A stretch of 64,000 nt of DNA from Oceaniovalibus sp. ACAM 378 (GCF_008085915.1 NZ_VSJK01000010.1:1-64000); one strand, 5' to 3'. Positions 44,958 to 54,981 are shown, counted from the stretch's first letter. The notes: generated by a model from the sequence alone, not told the origin. Made by a program: numbers and translations.

Positions 44958-47804
44958 TCAACGTCCAAACAGAAGGGAATTGGGGTTGCGCTCGATCTGT
45001 CGGGCCAGCGAGCTGACGGATTTCGCGGCGGCCTTGATATCGCGCAGGGTGGATTTCGCCTCGCTGCCAAGGGTCCCGTCGGTGCGATATCCGCCCACGA
45101 CGGCTTCCGCCTCGGCCAGCAGGCGGTTCATCCGGGCGACCAGCGCGGGCAATTCGTCGCTGGCGCGGGCGATGGCATCTGCCGCCTTGCCAGTCGCGGC
45201 CAGCGTGGCGTTTGCATTGTCGATCAACCCGCCTGCGCGCATGTCCGCCAGCACGCCCTCGATCTGGGCAAGGGCAGAGTTCAGCGCGCCGGGAACCGCC
45301 TGTGTGTCCGACGAAGCGAGCAGTACATTGGCGCTGTCAATCAGCGCACCGGCGCGGGCGGCCAGTTCCTCGAGCGGAATTTCGGCGGCACTGGCCACCA
45401 GCGTTTCGATCTGGGCGGCGATGGAGTCGGCCCGTTCAACGATCCGCGGCAGGTCAGTGGTGGCGGCATTCAGACTGTCGGCGGCGGTGCGGGCCGATTC
45501 CAGTACCGGCATCAGCGCTTCGGTGATCCGCGTCACTGCGGCCTGGGCAGAATCGAGCGTCGCATCGGCGTTGTTGATCACTCCGCTGGCACGCAGATCC
45601 TCGACCGCGCCCCGGGCCGCATCGACCGCCGCGCCAACCTGTGCCGGCAGTGCCTTTGTCGCCGGATCATTCAGGATGGAATTGGCGCTCACGATCACCG
45701 CGCTGGTCTGCGCCACGAGATCCTCCAGTGGCAGCGCATTGGCCGAGGTCAGCAGGGCCTGTGCACTGGTGGCTATGGTTTCAAGCTGGGCAACCAGTTC
45801 CGGCACGCCCTGAACCGATGCATTGACTGAATCCACAGCCCCCCGCGCCGACTCGAGCACCGGAGTCAGCGCCGCCGTCACATCGCCAATTGCCGTCTTG
45901 GCGGTGTCCAGCGTCGTCGAGACCTGTTCGATCACGCCGCTTTGGCGCAGATCGGCGATGGCGCCGCGTGCCTCGGCGATCGTGGCGGTCAGTTCGCCCG
46001 GCAGGGCTTGGGTCGCGGGTGCAGTGACCAGAGCGTCGATGCTGCTCAACAGGGTTTCCGCCCGTGCCATCAGATCGGCCAGAGGCAGATCGTTGGCCGT
46101 GTTCATCAGGGTTTCGGCGCTGATTGCCGCCTGTTCGATGCTGACGATCAGGTCAGGTACATCCACCATAGCCGCACTGACCGCATCTGCTGCGGCACTG
46201 GCGCTGTCCAGAGCGGCGACAAGGCTGTCGACCGCGCCCGCCTCTTCGATTTTGCCCATGAGGTTTTCAAGGCTGGCAACGCTGGTTTGCAACGATTCCA
46301 TGACACCCGCCGCCTGATCGGGGATGCCCTGCACGCCCGGCGATCCGACAAGGGTGCGGATTTCGCCGATCAGCGCCAGAACCTGCGACGGGGTGCCCGT
46401 AGTGCCATCGTCGTTCAGCAGTCGGTTCACGCTGTCCATCACGCTGATCGCCGATCCAAGCAATTCTTCGACCGGCAATTCGTTGATCCGGTTGAACACA
46501 CCTTCGGCAGTGTCGTTGAAATCCGAAAGATTTGCCGTGACGCTGGGAATTTGCGGATAAGGATCGGCGTTCCGGTCGATGGTCACGGGCAGTTGCGGGC
46601 CGATGGAATCGGGCACAAGAAACGCCACTTTCAATCCGCCGGTCAGGATCGATGCGTTCTGCAGCTGGGCACGAAGGCCCCGCTGCACCGCGTCGTCCAG
46701 AAAATCCAGCACGTCTTGCTCGCTCGATTCCGAATCCAGCCCCATTTTGGCTGGAAGCAGACCAAGAGTGGCCAGCAGTCGCACGGCCCGGTCACCGAAC
46801 CGCGCCTCGTCAACGACACCGGTGATTGCAGTCACCTTACCGACATTGATCCCCTGAAATTCCACCGCAGCTCCTGCGGTCAGGCCCGACACGGATCCTT
46901 CAAAAACCACCGACATATTGACAGTCACCCCGGTAGAACCCGACGAAAAGACGCTGTTGCGCGCTGAATCTTCATCAACGAACAGTTCAAAACCGGTGTC
47001 CTGCGAAACCGCTTCGCCCCCCGAAACGATGGTGTCAAAGGCCACGCCACCCGATACAAGTGACGCCAGCGATGATACATCCAGCTGCGCGCCCTGCGCC
47101 CCGAACGAGAATTTGAACCCCGACGTGTCCCAGAAACGGGTGGCGGTGGTGATCAGCCGGTCCTCGGGCGCACGGATGAAACCGTCGGCAATCACCGATA
47201 TCCCGTCCTCCGACAGGCGAAGGTTGGCGACGTTGCCCACTTCGATCCCGCGATACAGGATCGGAGTTCCCTCGCTCAGCCCCTTGATGCTTGCGGATTG
47301 CAGGATGATGCTTGTGCCCTTCTCGCCCGACCGGACCAGCGGCGGCTTGTCCAATCCATCAAACCGGGTAGCAGGCGCGTCGATGGTGGTGTTCCAGCTG
47401 CCTTCGATGAAAACGCCCGACAACACGGTTTGCAACCCCGACACGCCACGCGCCGAAACCTCGGGTCGCACCACCCAGAACTGGGAGTCGGCATCTACAT
47501 AGGCGGCAATTTCCTTGTCCAGCCGCACTTGGACCACCACATCGGCCAGCTCTTCCGAGAAGGTCACGTTTTCAACCAGCCCGACCACGACATCGCGGTA
47601 GCGAAGCTCGGTCTCGCCCGCTTTGACCCCGGAAGCGTTGGGAAAAGCAATCTGGACCAGCGGCCCCCGGTCGCTATAGCTGTGCCAGACGACCCCCAGC
47701 GATATCGCCAGAGCACCGATCGGCACCAACCAGACTAGAGAGAACCTGTCGCGCAGTGAACGGCGCGCAGGCTTGACGTCGGGGTTAGGCGGCGTGTCGG
47801 TCAC
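44958..47804 (-). CDS. pqiB: PqiB-like MCE-domain tunnel protein with long repeat tail
   Basis: This 948-residue protein is much longer than E. coli PqiB (about 550). An inner-membrane helix lies near residues 24-44 (LVWLVPIGALAISLGVVWHS). It is followed by three MCE domains at about 50-140, 160-255 and 285-395, each with a 'G.....G..V.y.G..VG.V' core such as GETELRYRDVVVGLVENV. From about residue 443 to the end lies an Ala/Leu/Val-rich helical region with four related units. Units 2 and 3 (573-690 and 691-808) are both exactly 118 residues. This region probably forms the periplasmic needle that reaches PqiC. Confidence 0.92.
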   Translation of the reverse strand: MTDTPPNPDVKPARRSLRDRFSLVWLVPIGALAISLGVVWHSYSDRGPLVQIAFPNASGVKAGETELRYRDVVVGLVENVTFSEELADVVVQVRLDKEIAAYVDADSQFWVVRPEVSARGVSGLQTVLSGVFIEGSWNTTIDAPATRFDGLDKPPLVRSGEKGTSIILQSASIKGLSEGTPILYRGIEVGNVANLRLSEDGISVIADGFIRAPEDRLITTATRFWDTSGFKFSFGAQGAQLDVSSLASLVSGGVAFDTIVSGGEAVSQDTGFELFVDEDSARNSVFSSGSTGVTVNMSVVFEGSVSGLTAGAAVEFQGINVGKVTAITGVVDEARFGDRAVRLLATLGLLPAKMGLDSESSEQDVLDFLDDAVQRGLRAQLQNASILTGGLKVAFLVPDSIGPQLPVTIDRNADPYPQIPSVTANLSDFNDTAEGVFNRINELPVEELLGSAISVMDSVNRLLNDDGTTGTPSQVLALIGEIRTLVGSPGVQGIPDQAAGVMESLQTSVASLENLMGKIEEAGAVDSLVAALDSASAAADAVSAAMVDVPDLIVSIEQAAISAETLMNTANDLPLADLMARAETLLSSIDALVTAPATQALPGELTATIAEARGAIADLRQSGVIEQVSTTLDTAKTAIGDVTAALTPVLESARGAVDSVNASVQGVPELVAQLETIATSAQALLTSANALPLEDLVAQTSAVIVSANSILNDPATKALPAQVGAAVDAARGAVEDLRASGVINNADATLDSAQAAVTRITEALMPVLESARTAADSLNAATTDLPRIVERADSIAAQIETLVASAAEIPLEELAARAGALIDSANVLLASSDTQAVPGALNSALAQIEGVLADMRAGGLIDNANATLAATGKAADAIARASDELPALVARMNRLLAEAEAVVGGYRTDGTLGSEAKSTLRDIKAAAKSVSSLARQIERNPNSLLFGR

Positions 47805-48424
47805 TCTTGTCTGTCCTCCGGGCCATCCCAGATCATTCTGGGGTCAAAGCTGAGTGCGGCCAGCATGGTAAAGATCACCGAAAGCGCAAAGGTGATCGCC
47901 GCGGGTCCGGGATTGATCGACGCAATTGCACTTAATTGCACAAGTGAACTCAGAATTGCCACCACGAATACATCGATCATCGACCATCGGCCGATAAATT
48001 CCACCACTTCGTACAGTTGGTGACGGCGGTGGCGCGACATTTTCACCTGACGTTTCAGCGACAGCGCCAGATAGGCGATCGAGATGAATTTGCCGATCGG
48101 AATCAAAACGGACGCAACCAGAATGACAAGAGCGATCCCATACCCGCCGTGTTGCGCAATTTCGACAGCGCCAGCAATGATCGTGCTGTCCTGTTCGACA
48201 AACAATGTGCGGGTTTTCAGCATTGGATACAGGTTTGCAGGGATATAACAGACGATCCCCACCGACAGCCAGGCCCAGACCCGTTGCAGGTGTCTGTCCC
48301 GCCGCGACCGCAGAGTGCTGCCGCAACGCGCGCAGGTTTCCGTATCCATCGGCCAGACGCGGGTGCAGCGGGTACAGGCAACCAGCCCGCGATCCCGGGC
48401 CGTGACGACATCAGTGCCGGTCAT
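47801..48424 (-). CDS. pqiA: PqiA-like membrane protein, second half-unit
   Basis: This 207-residue protein starts at the ATG at 48424, overlapping the stop of the preceding pqiA gene by 4 bases. An N-terminal zinc-ribbon-like pair, CTRCTRVWPMDTETCARCG (residues 17-35), is followed by four membrane helices and the family motif GRWSMIDVFVVAILSSLVQL. E. coli PqiA contains two such units in one chain, and here they are separate genes. It serves with PqiB in trans-envelope lipid transport. Its stop overlaps the pqiB start. Confidence 0.92.
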   Translation of the reverse strand: MTGTDVVTARDRGLVACTRCTRVWPMDTETCARCGSTLRSRRDRHLQRVWAWLSVGIVCYIPANLYPMLKTRTLFVEQDSTIIAGAVEIAQHGGYGIALVILVASVLIPIGKFISIAYLALSLKRQVKMSRHRRHQLYEVVEFIGRWSMIDVFVVAILSSLVQLSAIASINPGPAAITFALSVIFTMLAALSFDPRMIWDGPEDRQE

Positions 48425-49089
48425 GCCCTTGTCTCCGGGTCCAGCGCTTTCCAGATCGTCCAGCGGCACATCGAGCTGTCCTGCAATCCGATCACCACCA
48501 CCAGCGATCCGAACATCCAGAATGCCGGACCGTAATCGACATGGGCAAGATCGGAAATCTTGACCAGCGCCACCGCGCAACCGATGACGAAAATCTCGGC
48601 CATGGACCAAGGGCGCAGCACTTCGGCCAGCCGGAATGCCCAGGCCGCACCGCGATACGGCGCGCGGCCAATCGTCAGAGGGAAAAGAACGTAAACCACC
48701 AGCGCAGCGCGCATCACCGGAATCAGCACAATCAGCGCCGCCACCGCAACCGAAAGCGCAACCATCGGCCCATCGACAAAGGCCAGAACAGCGTCAAACA
48801 CCGAAGCCGCGTTTCTCATCCCAGCCACCCGGACCTGCAGAAACGGAAAAAACGTGGCGCCAATCATCAGGATCATCACGGTGATCGCAAAGGCAATGAC
48901 CCGCAGAAACGCGCCACGCCGTGGCGCGATCAGAACGGTCTGACAGCGTGTGCAACAGGCCCGTTCGCCCAGCGCCGGAACCGTCGCGGTGAACAGCGCG
49001 TCACATTGCGGGCAGGCGATCCATTCTTCCGGACCGTCCTCCGGTGCGGCTGTGGTGGCGACAGGTTCGTTCAACTGGGGTCCGATCAT
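48421..49089 (-). CDS. pqiA: PqiA-like membrane protein, first half-unit
   Basis: This 222-residue protein heads the pqi operon. Cysteine pairs CPQCDALF and CTRCQTVL (about residues 25-50) form the rubredoxin-like zinc site. Four helices follow, with the conserved LRPWSMAEIFVIGCAVALVK near residue 159, which matches the other half-unit. Splitting PqiA into two genes is common in alphaproteobacteria. The promoter should lie in the 121-bp gap before the GAPDH gene's end. Confidence 0.92.
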   Translation of the reverse strand: MIGPQLNEPVATTAAPEDGPEEWIACPQCDALFTATVPALGERACCTRCQTVLIAPRRGAFLRVIAFAITVMILMIGATFFPFLQVRVAGMRNAASVFDAVLAFVDGPMVALSVAVAALIVLIPVMRAALVVYVLFPLTIGRAPYRGAAWAFRLAEVLRPWSMAEIFVIGCAVALVKISDLAHVDYGPAFWMFGSLVVVIGLQDSSMCRWTIWKALDPETRA

Positions 49090-49210
49090 TGCGACATTCC
49101 GCGTTTAACAGGCCTGCGAAGGACTGTGCAGTCACGATTTGATGCAACCTGTAATTCCGGCAACCCCGTGGCAAATTCCCCAAATTGCCGAACCTTGTGC
49201 TGGCGCTTGC

Positions 49211-50185
49211 TCAGACCATTCGCAGCGCAAGGTCGATCATCCGGTTCGAAAAGCCCCATTCGTTGTCATACCAGCCAAACACCCGCGCCATTCCGCCCGA
49301 CTGAACGATCAGTTCGGGCCCGGCAATGACCAGAGATTCCGGTCGCGCCCGCAGGTCCGACGACACCAGCGGCAGATCGGTCCAGCCCAAAATCGGCCCG
49401 CAGCCCTGACGCAGCGCCGCGCGGATCTCATCCGGCCCCGGATCGCCGCGCAATCGCACCACCAGATCAACAGCCGACACGCTCGCCACCGGAACCCGCA
49501 CCGCGGCACCGGTGATCCGGCCTGCCAGTTGCGGCAGAACCCGGTCGATCAACCGTGTCGCACTGGTCGTCGTCGGCACCATCGACAACGCCCCGGCGCG
49601 CGAACGGGCGGGATCGCCGCGCGGCGCATCAATCATCGGCTGGCTGCCGGTATAGCAGTGGATCGTCGTCATATGCCCCTGCTCGATACCGAAAGCCCCG
49701 TCCAGAAGCGCCAGAAGCGGTGCCAGCGCATTGGTGGTACAGGACGCGTTGCTGACGATTTCCTGACCGTTGACCGCCGCATCATTCGCACCCAGCACCA
49801 CGGTGACGTCCGCCGCATCGGACGGGCCTGAAATCAGCACCCGCGCCGCCCCGGCCCGCAATCCGCGCATCGCCACTTCGCGGTCGTCGGCCTTGCCCGT
49901 GCATTCCAGCACCAGATCAATCCCGGTCAGATCAAGACCCGAAAGGCTGTCCGAGCGCGACATACTGATCGCCCGTCCGTTTACCGTCAGGATATTGCCA
50001 TCCAGCGTCACATCACCGGGAAAGGGGCCGAAAACACTGTCGTATTGAAACAGATACGCCAACAAATCAGGCGCGGCGATATCATTGATCGCCACGACTT
50101 CGACAGGCTCACCCGCGCGCGTGGTGGCCAGCGCCCGCAGAATGGTGCGGCCGATCCGGCCAAATCCGTTTATCACAATTTTCAT
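49211..50185 (-). CDS. Glyceraldehyde-3-phosphate dehydrogenase-family enzyme
   Basis: This 324-residue enzyme has the NAD-binding INGFGRIGRTILRAL at residues 4-18 and an Asn-Asp pair near residue 33, which favours NAD. The catalytic Cys is in SNASCTTNALAP near residue 147, and the C-terminus reads WYDNEWGFSNRM. The segment TIHCYTGSQPMIDAPRGDPA differs from common Gap (TIHAYT..Q...D), so this is a divergent paralogue. It may be a secondary GAPDH or an erythrose-4-phosphate dehydrogenase. No glycolytic neighbours lie nearby. The ATG at 50185 is preferred to one 8 codons earlier. Confidence 0.88.
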   Translation of the reverse strand: MKIVINGFGRIGRTILRALATTRAGEPVEVVAINDIAAPDLLAYLFQYDSVFGPFPGDVTLDGNILTVNGRAISMSRSDSLSGLDLTGIDLVLECTGKADDREVAMRGLRAGAARVLISGPSDAADVTVVLGANDAAVNGQEIVSNASCTTNALAPLLALLDGAFGIEQGHMTTIHCYTGSQPMIDAPRGDPARSRAGALSMVPTTTSATRLIDRVLPQLAGRITGAAVRVPVASVSAVDLVVRLRGDPGPDEIRAALRQGCGPILGWTDLPLVSSDLRARPESLVIAGPELIVQSGGMARVFGWYDNEWGFSNRMIDLALRMV

Positions 50186-50445
50186 GGCGCATTCTCCCCC
50201 GGGCATCAAAGGCCAAGAGGCGGCATTGTCAAATCAGTTCGCGTGATGCGTCCGATTAACGCGTGGCAAAACAGCCAGACATGCCACATCCAATTGGATT
50301 GCCGGGGTCGGATCTCGGCTCAGGACACCGCGCAGCTTTTGGACGCTGATCTCCCGAAATGTGGGATTAGTGCCGGTGTGGATCGATATTTGCGCCGAAA
50401 TCGATCAGAATTGCGCAAAATCTACAACCACGCCAAACCGAAACC

Positions 50446-50465
50446 GCCCCACCGGCAGCGGTGGG
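50446..50465 (-). terminator. Terminator of adenine deaminase gene
   Basis: CCCCACCG / CGGTGGGG form an 8-bp stem with a GCAG tetraloop. The hairpin starts 14 bases after the ade stop, and a T-rich tail, CGGTTTCGGTTTGG, follows on the minus strand. Confidence 0.7.
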
Positions 50466-50478
50466 GGCCAGGGTCGGG

Positions 50479-52182
50479 TCAGCCCGCGATGATCTCGAAC
50501 CGGGTCACATCGACCATGCCGCGGTCCGTTATCTTCAGCATCGGGATCACCGGCAGCGCGACAAAGGCAAGTTGCAGGAATGGCTCTTCAAGCTCTACAC
50601 CCAGCGAAACCGCAGCCTCACGCAGTTTCACCAGCCGCGCGCGAACATGCTCAAAGCTCTCAAGGCTCATCAATCCCGCCATGGGCAGCGCCAGTTCGGC
50701 CAGCACGACGCCATCGCGCACCACAACGAACCCGCCCTCGATCTCTCCCAGCCGGGTCGCCGCAATCGCCATATCGTCATAATCGACACCGACCACCGCA
50801 ATGTTGTGGTGATCGTGGCAGACGGTCGAAGCGATCGCTCCGGCCTTTAAAGTGAACCCCTGCACAAACCCATTGGCGATATTGCCGTTGCGCCCGTGCC
50901 TCTCGATCACCGTGATGCGGGCCAGATCACGGGCAATATCGGGTGCCTTGTCGCCGTTCACCACAGGAATGTCGAAATGCAGATGTTCGGTGATGATCTT
51001 GCCGGGCAGTATCCCGATCACATCACTTTGTTCCCGGTTCGACGAGGTCCGAAACGATGCCGCCGTGATTGCCGGCGCCTTGACCGAGTGGCGCCCGATC
51101 GGGTCGATCACCCGGCGTCCCGCGAACGCCGCCTCGCCGACTTCGACACCTTCGCACCACACCGCCTGCACATCGCAGGCTTCCAGGGTACCGATGGCGA
51201 CGATATCCGCACGCTTGCCCGGAGCGATCTGACCCCGATCCTTCAGCCCGAACGCCTCGGCCGCCGACAGCGACGCGGACCGGTAACAGGCCAGCGGCGA
51301 CACGCCCCCGGCAATCGCGGTGCGGATCATATAGTCAAGGTGCCCCTGTTCGCCGATATCCAAAGGATTACGGTCGTCGGTGCAAAAACAGCAATATGCG
51401 CTGGTCGCATCGTTCAAAATTGGCAATAGCGCGGCCAGATCCTTGCTCACCGAACCTTCGCGGATCAGGATGCGCACACCTTTTTGCATTTTCTCCGTCG
51501 CCTCGGCGGCATTGGTCGCCTCGTGTTCGGTGCGGATGCCTGCGGCGACATAGGCGTTCAGATCGCGTCCCGACAACAGCGGCGCATGACCGTCGATGTG
51601 GTGCCCTGCGAAGGCTTCGAGTTTCTCCATACATCCCGGATCTCGGTGGATCACCCCGGGGTAATTCATGAATTCGGCCAGACCCAGCGCCGCCGGATGT
51701 TCAAGCAGCGGCAAAAGCTCGGCTGCGGAAATTTCGGCGCCCGAGGTTTCCATGTCGGTTGACGGCACGCAGGACGACAGTTGCACCCGGATATCCATCA
51801 CAGTCTCAAGTGCCGCATCCAGAAAATACTGAATCCCGGGCACGCCCAATACATTGGCGATTTCATGCGGATCGCAGATCGCCGTGGTGACCCCCAAAGG
51901 CGCGACGCAGCGGTCAAACTCATAGGGGGTGACAAGCGAACTTTCGATATGCAGATGCGTGTCGATAAACCCGGGCACAAGGATCAACCCGGCCACATCC
52001 CTAACTTCGGTCCCGTCATAATCCGCGCCGATCCCGACGATGCACCCGGCCGTGATCGCCACATCTCCGGAAATCAGCGCGCCAGTGACCACGTCGAACA
52101 CCCGCCCACCGCGCAGAACCAGATCGCAGGGCGTGATCCCTCGCGCGGTGTCGATGAGGGCAGCAAGGGATCGTTCGGTCAT
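50479..52182 (-). CDS. ade: Adenine deaminase
   Basis: This amidohydrolase converts adenine to hypoxanthine and ammonia in purine salvage. The 567-residue length is right for the family. Motifs include [19 protein letters not shown] near residue 74 with the metal histidines, [20 protein letters not shown] near 192, and [20 protein letters not shown] near 269 with a metal aspartate. It stands alone between two terminator-like elements. 8-Oxoguanine deaminase at 32.1 kb is a second purine deaminase in this window. Confidence 0.95.
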   Translation of the reverse strand: MTERSLAALIDTARGITPCDLVLRGGRVFDVVTGALISGDVAITAGCIVGIGADYDGTEVRDVAGLILVPGFIDTHLHIESSLVTPYEFDRCVAPLGVTTAICDPHEIANVLGVPGIQYFLDAALETVMDIRVQLSSCVPSTDMETSGAEISAAELLPLLEHPAALGLAEFMNYPGVIHRDPGCMEKLEAFAGHHIDGHAPLLSGRDLNAYVAAGIRTEHEATNAAEATEKMQKGVRILIREGSVSKDLAALLPILNDATSAYCCFCTDDRNPLDIGEQGHLDYMIRTAIAGGVSPLACYRSASLSAAEAFGLKDRGQIAPGKRADIVAIGTLEACDVQAVWCEGVEVGEAAFAGRRVIDPIGRHSVKAPAITAASFRTSSNREQSDVIGILPGKIITEHLHFDIPVVNGDKAPDIARDLARITVIERHGRNGNIANGFVQGFTLKAGAIASTVCHDHHNIAVVGVDYDDMAIAATRLGEIEGGFVVVRDGVVLAELALPMAGLMSLESFEHVRARLVKLREAAVSLGVELEEPFLQLAFVALPVIPMLKITDRGMVDVTRFEIIAG

Positions 52183-52399
52183 CGTCAGGCTCCGGTCAGG
52201 GGAAAAGTGTGGCAGTTTCGCACCAAATCCGGCGGAAGGTCCAGACCGAAGCCCGAAAATCGCGCCTCTTGCACCCTGTGTTTGTTTTGGAAACGATTTT
52301 CGCGCTATCCTGAAATCAAGGCGTCATCAGATCGACGCAGCGGAAATGCGGGCACAGATCCGGTAACCGCAGCAGATTCGGACAGTGCAAGATTGGTTT

Positions 52400-52481
52400 C
52401 ACGTCGCTTTGCCCGGTGGGCAAATGTGGTACCCAGTTCCTCCCTGACTGGACAGGCCGCACTTCGGTGCGGCTTTTTTTT
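52400..52481 (+). ncRNA. Candidate small RNA with anti-Shine-Dalgarno loop and own terminator
   Basis: No protein gene precedes this plus-strand intrinsic terminator: ade starts leftward at 52182 and the SRAP gene ends at 52499 on the minus strand. The 82 bases can fold into three hairpins. TTTGCCC / GGGCAAA is at 52408-52424, CCAGT / ACTGG at 52433-52451 with a 9-nt loop TCCTCCCTG, and the terminator stem at 52456-52473. The CCUCCC loop could pair with ribosome-binding sites, as known for alphaproteobacterial sRNAs with CUCCUCCC-type loops (CcsR, alpha-r14 families). The promoter is uncertain; a longer form starting near 52320 after TATCCT is possible. Confidence 0.5.
52456..52481 (+). terminator. 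Strong orphan plus-strand terminator
   Basis: GCCGCAC-TTCG-GTGCGGC forms a 7-bp stem with a stable UUCG loop, followed by eight T residues. It works only for plus-strand transcription, yet no plus-strand protein gene lies upstream. That is the main evidence for the small RNA. Confidence 0.93.
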
Positions 52482-52498
52482 GACCAGATCCAAGCGGG

Positions 52499-53176
52499 TT
52501 ACAAATGCCCGCCTGCTCCCTCGCCGTTGGGAGCAATCAACTCAGCCCCACTGGCGCGGTTCGAATTCACCGCCCGGTCCACCCGGTGCCAAGCCAAAAG
52601 CTCGTCGGGCGCCGCCCGCATCAGCGGCGCCGCACCATGACCCGCCTCCCCAAGCCAGAGCGGCCAGTCACCGGGTGACAGGATCACCGGCATCCGGTGA
52701 TGAATCGCCGACATCGGCTGATTGGCTGCGGTGGTGACGATGGCGCAGGTCGCAACAGGATCATCGTGCCCCCACATTTGCCAGATACCGGCAAAGGCAA
52801 GCGGGGCGCCTTCAGCCGCGTGGATATACCATGGCAGGCGGTTACCCTCGGCGTCCTTGGTCCACTCATAGAACCCTGTCACCGGAATCAAACAGCGCCT
52901 TTCCCGCACGGCGGCACGGAACGCAGGTTTCTCGGCGATGGTTTCGGCCCGGGCATTGATCAGCAACGGACCGTCATTTTCTGCCTTGTACCAATGCGGC
53001 AAAAACCCCCAGCGCATGGCGGTCAGGCGGCGACTGTCATCCGACACCACCACATGCACCCGGTTGGTCGGGCAGATGTTGTAATTCGGCACATCGGGCA
53101 GGTCGTTGCCCGGCACGGCCTGAAACAGTTGCGCCATCGCATCAGGCGGCAGGGTGACTGCGAAACGTCCGCACAT
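52499..53176 (-). CDS. SRAP-domain protein (HMCES/YedK family)
   Basis: The start is the ATG at 53176 (MCGRFAVTLP), because Cys2 must become the N-terminal catalytic residue after Met removal. SRAP proteins crosslink to abasic sites in single-stranded DNA through this cysteine and protect them. The 225-residue protein also has NARAETIAEKPAFRAAVRER, RCLIPVTGFYEW with the conserved glutamate, and HHRMPVIL with the active histidine. It probably acts in DNA-damage tolerance, but no SOS operator was seen upstream. Confidence 0.95.
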   Translation of the reverse strand: MCGRFAVTLPPDAMAQLFQAVPGNDLPDVPNYNICPTNRVHVVVSDDSRRLTAMRWGFLPHWYKAENDGPLLINARAETIAEKPAFRAAVRERRCLIPVTGFYEWTKDAEGNRLPWYIHAAEGAPLAFAGIWQMWGHDDPVATCAIVTTAANQPMSAIHHRMPVILSPGDWPLWLGEAGHGAAPLMRAAPDELLAWHRVDRAVNSNRASGAELIAPNGEGAGGHL

Positions 53177-53277
53177 CGGGACACCTTGGGTCAGCACGCG
53201 CCCGATGTCGGGCGTGAAAGGTCAAAACAGGATGGATCGCGCCCCGAACCTCAGCTGGCCCGGGGCGCGTGACGGTA

Positions 53278-54837
53278 TTATTTCTTGACGATACGTCCCT
53301 CGATCACCGGGGATACCGGGCCGCTGGCCGCCATATATTCGGCAAGCACATCGGCCACATCCGGTCCGAAGTCATAGGCGTTTTCGGCCTCGCGGAACAT
53401 CGAGAATCCGTCACCGCCGTTGCGCACAAAGTTGTTGGATACCACGCCATAGGTCGCCGCCGGATCGATTGGCGCACCGCCGACCATCACGTCACTGATC
53501 CGGCTGCCGACTTCGGCAGAAGCATCAAACGCATAGGTCATCCCTGCCACCTGAAGGAAGCGCCCGGCAACATCCTCGATCTGACTGACGCCGTTCTCCA
53601 GCGCCTCGACGATCGTTGCACCGCTGGTCTCGAAGGTCGACAGGGTGTTCTGGAACGGCAACACGGTCAGAACCTCGCCCATTGTCACCTCGCCCGCGTC
53701 GATCCCGGCCCGCACACCGCCACTGTTTTGCAGCGAGACGGTGACGCCCTGATCGGCGGTCCGCGCCAGCATTGCGTCGGCAATCAGGTTGCCCATGGCG
53801 CATTCCTCGACCCGGCAAACCTCGCGGTCGCCGATGATGGCGTCTGTCGCTTCGGCAACCACTTCGTTGCGGATTTCGTCAAGCGGGATCGCCGCCTCAC
53901 TGATTCGCGCCACGGTGGCTTCGTCTTCGACCACTGTGCCGTCCATGATGATCGGCTCGCCCATGGCCTCGGTGATCTTGCCCGCATCGTCGAAAGTCAC
54001 ATTCAATTCGCCCAGAAACTTGCCATAGGCATAGGCCTGCACGATGGCCGTATCGCCGACCATCACCGGATAGGGGCCCTTGGCACCCTCAATCGTGTTG
54101 GACAGCAGGCTGTTGTCGTGGCCACCGACGATCACATCGACGCCGGTGGTGTTTTCGGCCACTGCCTTGTCGACGTTCAGGCCGGAATGGGACAGCACGA
54201 TGATCTTGTTGACGCCCTGCTCGGTCAGTTTGTCGACCTCGCCCTGCACAGCTTCGGCGGGATCGGTGAAAATCACATTCGGCCCGGGCGAGGCCAATTC
54301 ATCGGTGTTCTGCGGTGTCAGACCGATCAGACCGATCTTTTCGCCACCCTGTTCGATGACCACCGATTTGCTGATCGCGTCTTTCAACAGCGGTTCGCCC
54401 GAATAGTCGGCGTTCGACATCAGGATCGGAAAATCGACCGCATCGACAAATCCGCGCAGCACTTCGGGACCATCGTCGAATTCGTGGTTGCCCACGGTCA
54501 TCGCGGTATATCCCATCTTGTTCATCATCTCGGCGGCATGCTTACCCTTGTAGTAAGTATAAAACAGCGTGCCCTGAAACTGATCCCCGCCATCGACCAG
54601 AATCGCGTTGTTCGACCGCGCCCGCGCATCAGCGATTGCAGTGACCAGACGGGCCGATCCGCCAAAACACGCGCCCCCGGCGTTGTCTTCGGCGGAACAT
54701 CCCGCGTCGTATTTGCTGATCGGTTCGAAACGGGCATGAAAATCGTTCGTATGCAGGACGGTCAGCGAATATTCGGCGTTGGCCGCACCGGCGCCCAGCG
54801 CCAGGATCGCGGCGGATGACAAAAGACGAAGGTTCAT
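53278..54837 (-). CDS. Periplasmic 5'-nucleotidase / UshA-type metallophosphatase
   Basis: This 519-residue exported enzyme has a Sec signal peptide (ILALGAGAANA, about residues 1-21). The calcineurin-like metal motifs are LHTNDFHARFEP, DGGDQFQGT, GNHEFDDGPE, SHSGLN and GGHDNSLL. A C-terminal 5'-nucleotidase substrate domain carries NSGGVRAGIDAGEVTMGEVL and a NNFVRNGGDGFS-type aromatic stacking loop. It should hydrolyse extracellular nucleotides to nucleosides and phosphate, supplying purines that the deaminases nearby can use. Confidence 0.95.
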   Translation of the reverse strand: MNLRLLSSAAILALGAGAANAEYSLTVLHTNDFHARFEPISKYDAGCSAEDNAGGACFGGSARLVTAIADARARSNNAILVDGGDQFQGTLFYTYYKGKHAAEMMNKMGYTAMTVGNHEFDDGPEVLRGFVDAVDFPILMSNADYSGEPLLKDAISKSVVIEQGGEKIGLIGLTPQNTDELASPGPNVIFTDPAEAVQGEVDKLTEQGVNKIIVLSHSGLNVDKAVAENTTGVDVIVGGHDNSLLSNTIEGAKGPYPVMVGDTAIVQAYAYGKFLGELNVTFDDAGKITEAMGEPIIMDGTVVEDEATVARISEAAIPLDEIRNEVVAEATDAIIGDREVCRVEECAMGNLIADAMLARTADQGVTVSLQNSGGVRAGIDAGEVTMGEVLTVLPFQNTLSTFETSGATIVEALENGVSQIEDVAGRFLQVAGMTYAFDASAEVGSRISDVMVGGAPIDPAATYGVVSNNFVRNGGDGFSMFREAENAYDFGPDVADVLAEYMAASGPVSPVIEGRIVKK

Positions 54838-54981
54838 GATATTCCCCAGAGTTGGTTACAACGTTCTGAAATTCAGATTGGCCCGGCGCAGGCCACCTGT
54901 CAAAGAAGAATGGACGCCACAAAGACCGTCAGGCCGGATGATCGTTCCTGACCGCTTGACCATGGACCGCGAACAAGGCAC

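Noticed and set aside
53269-54819. 516-codon plus-strand open frame opposite the 5'-nucleotidase
   Set aside because: All metallophosphatase motifs are on the minus strand; the plus frame shows none.
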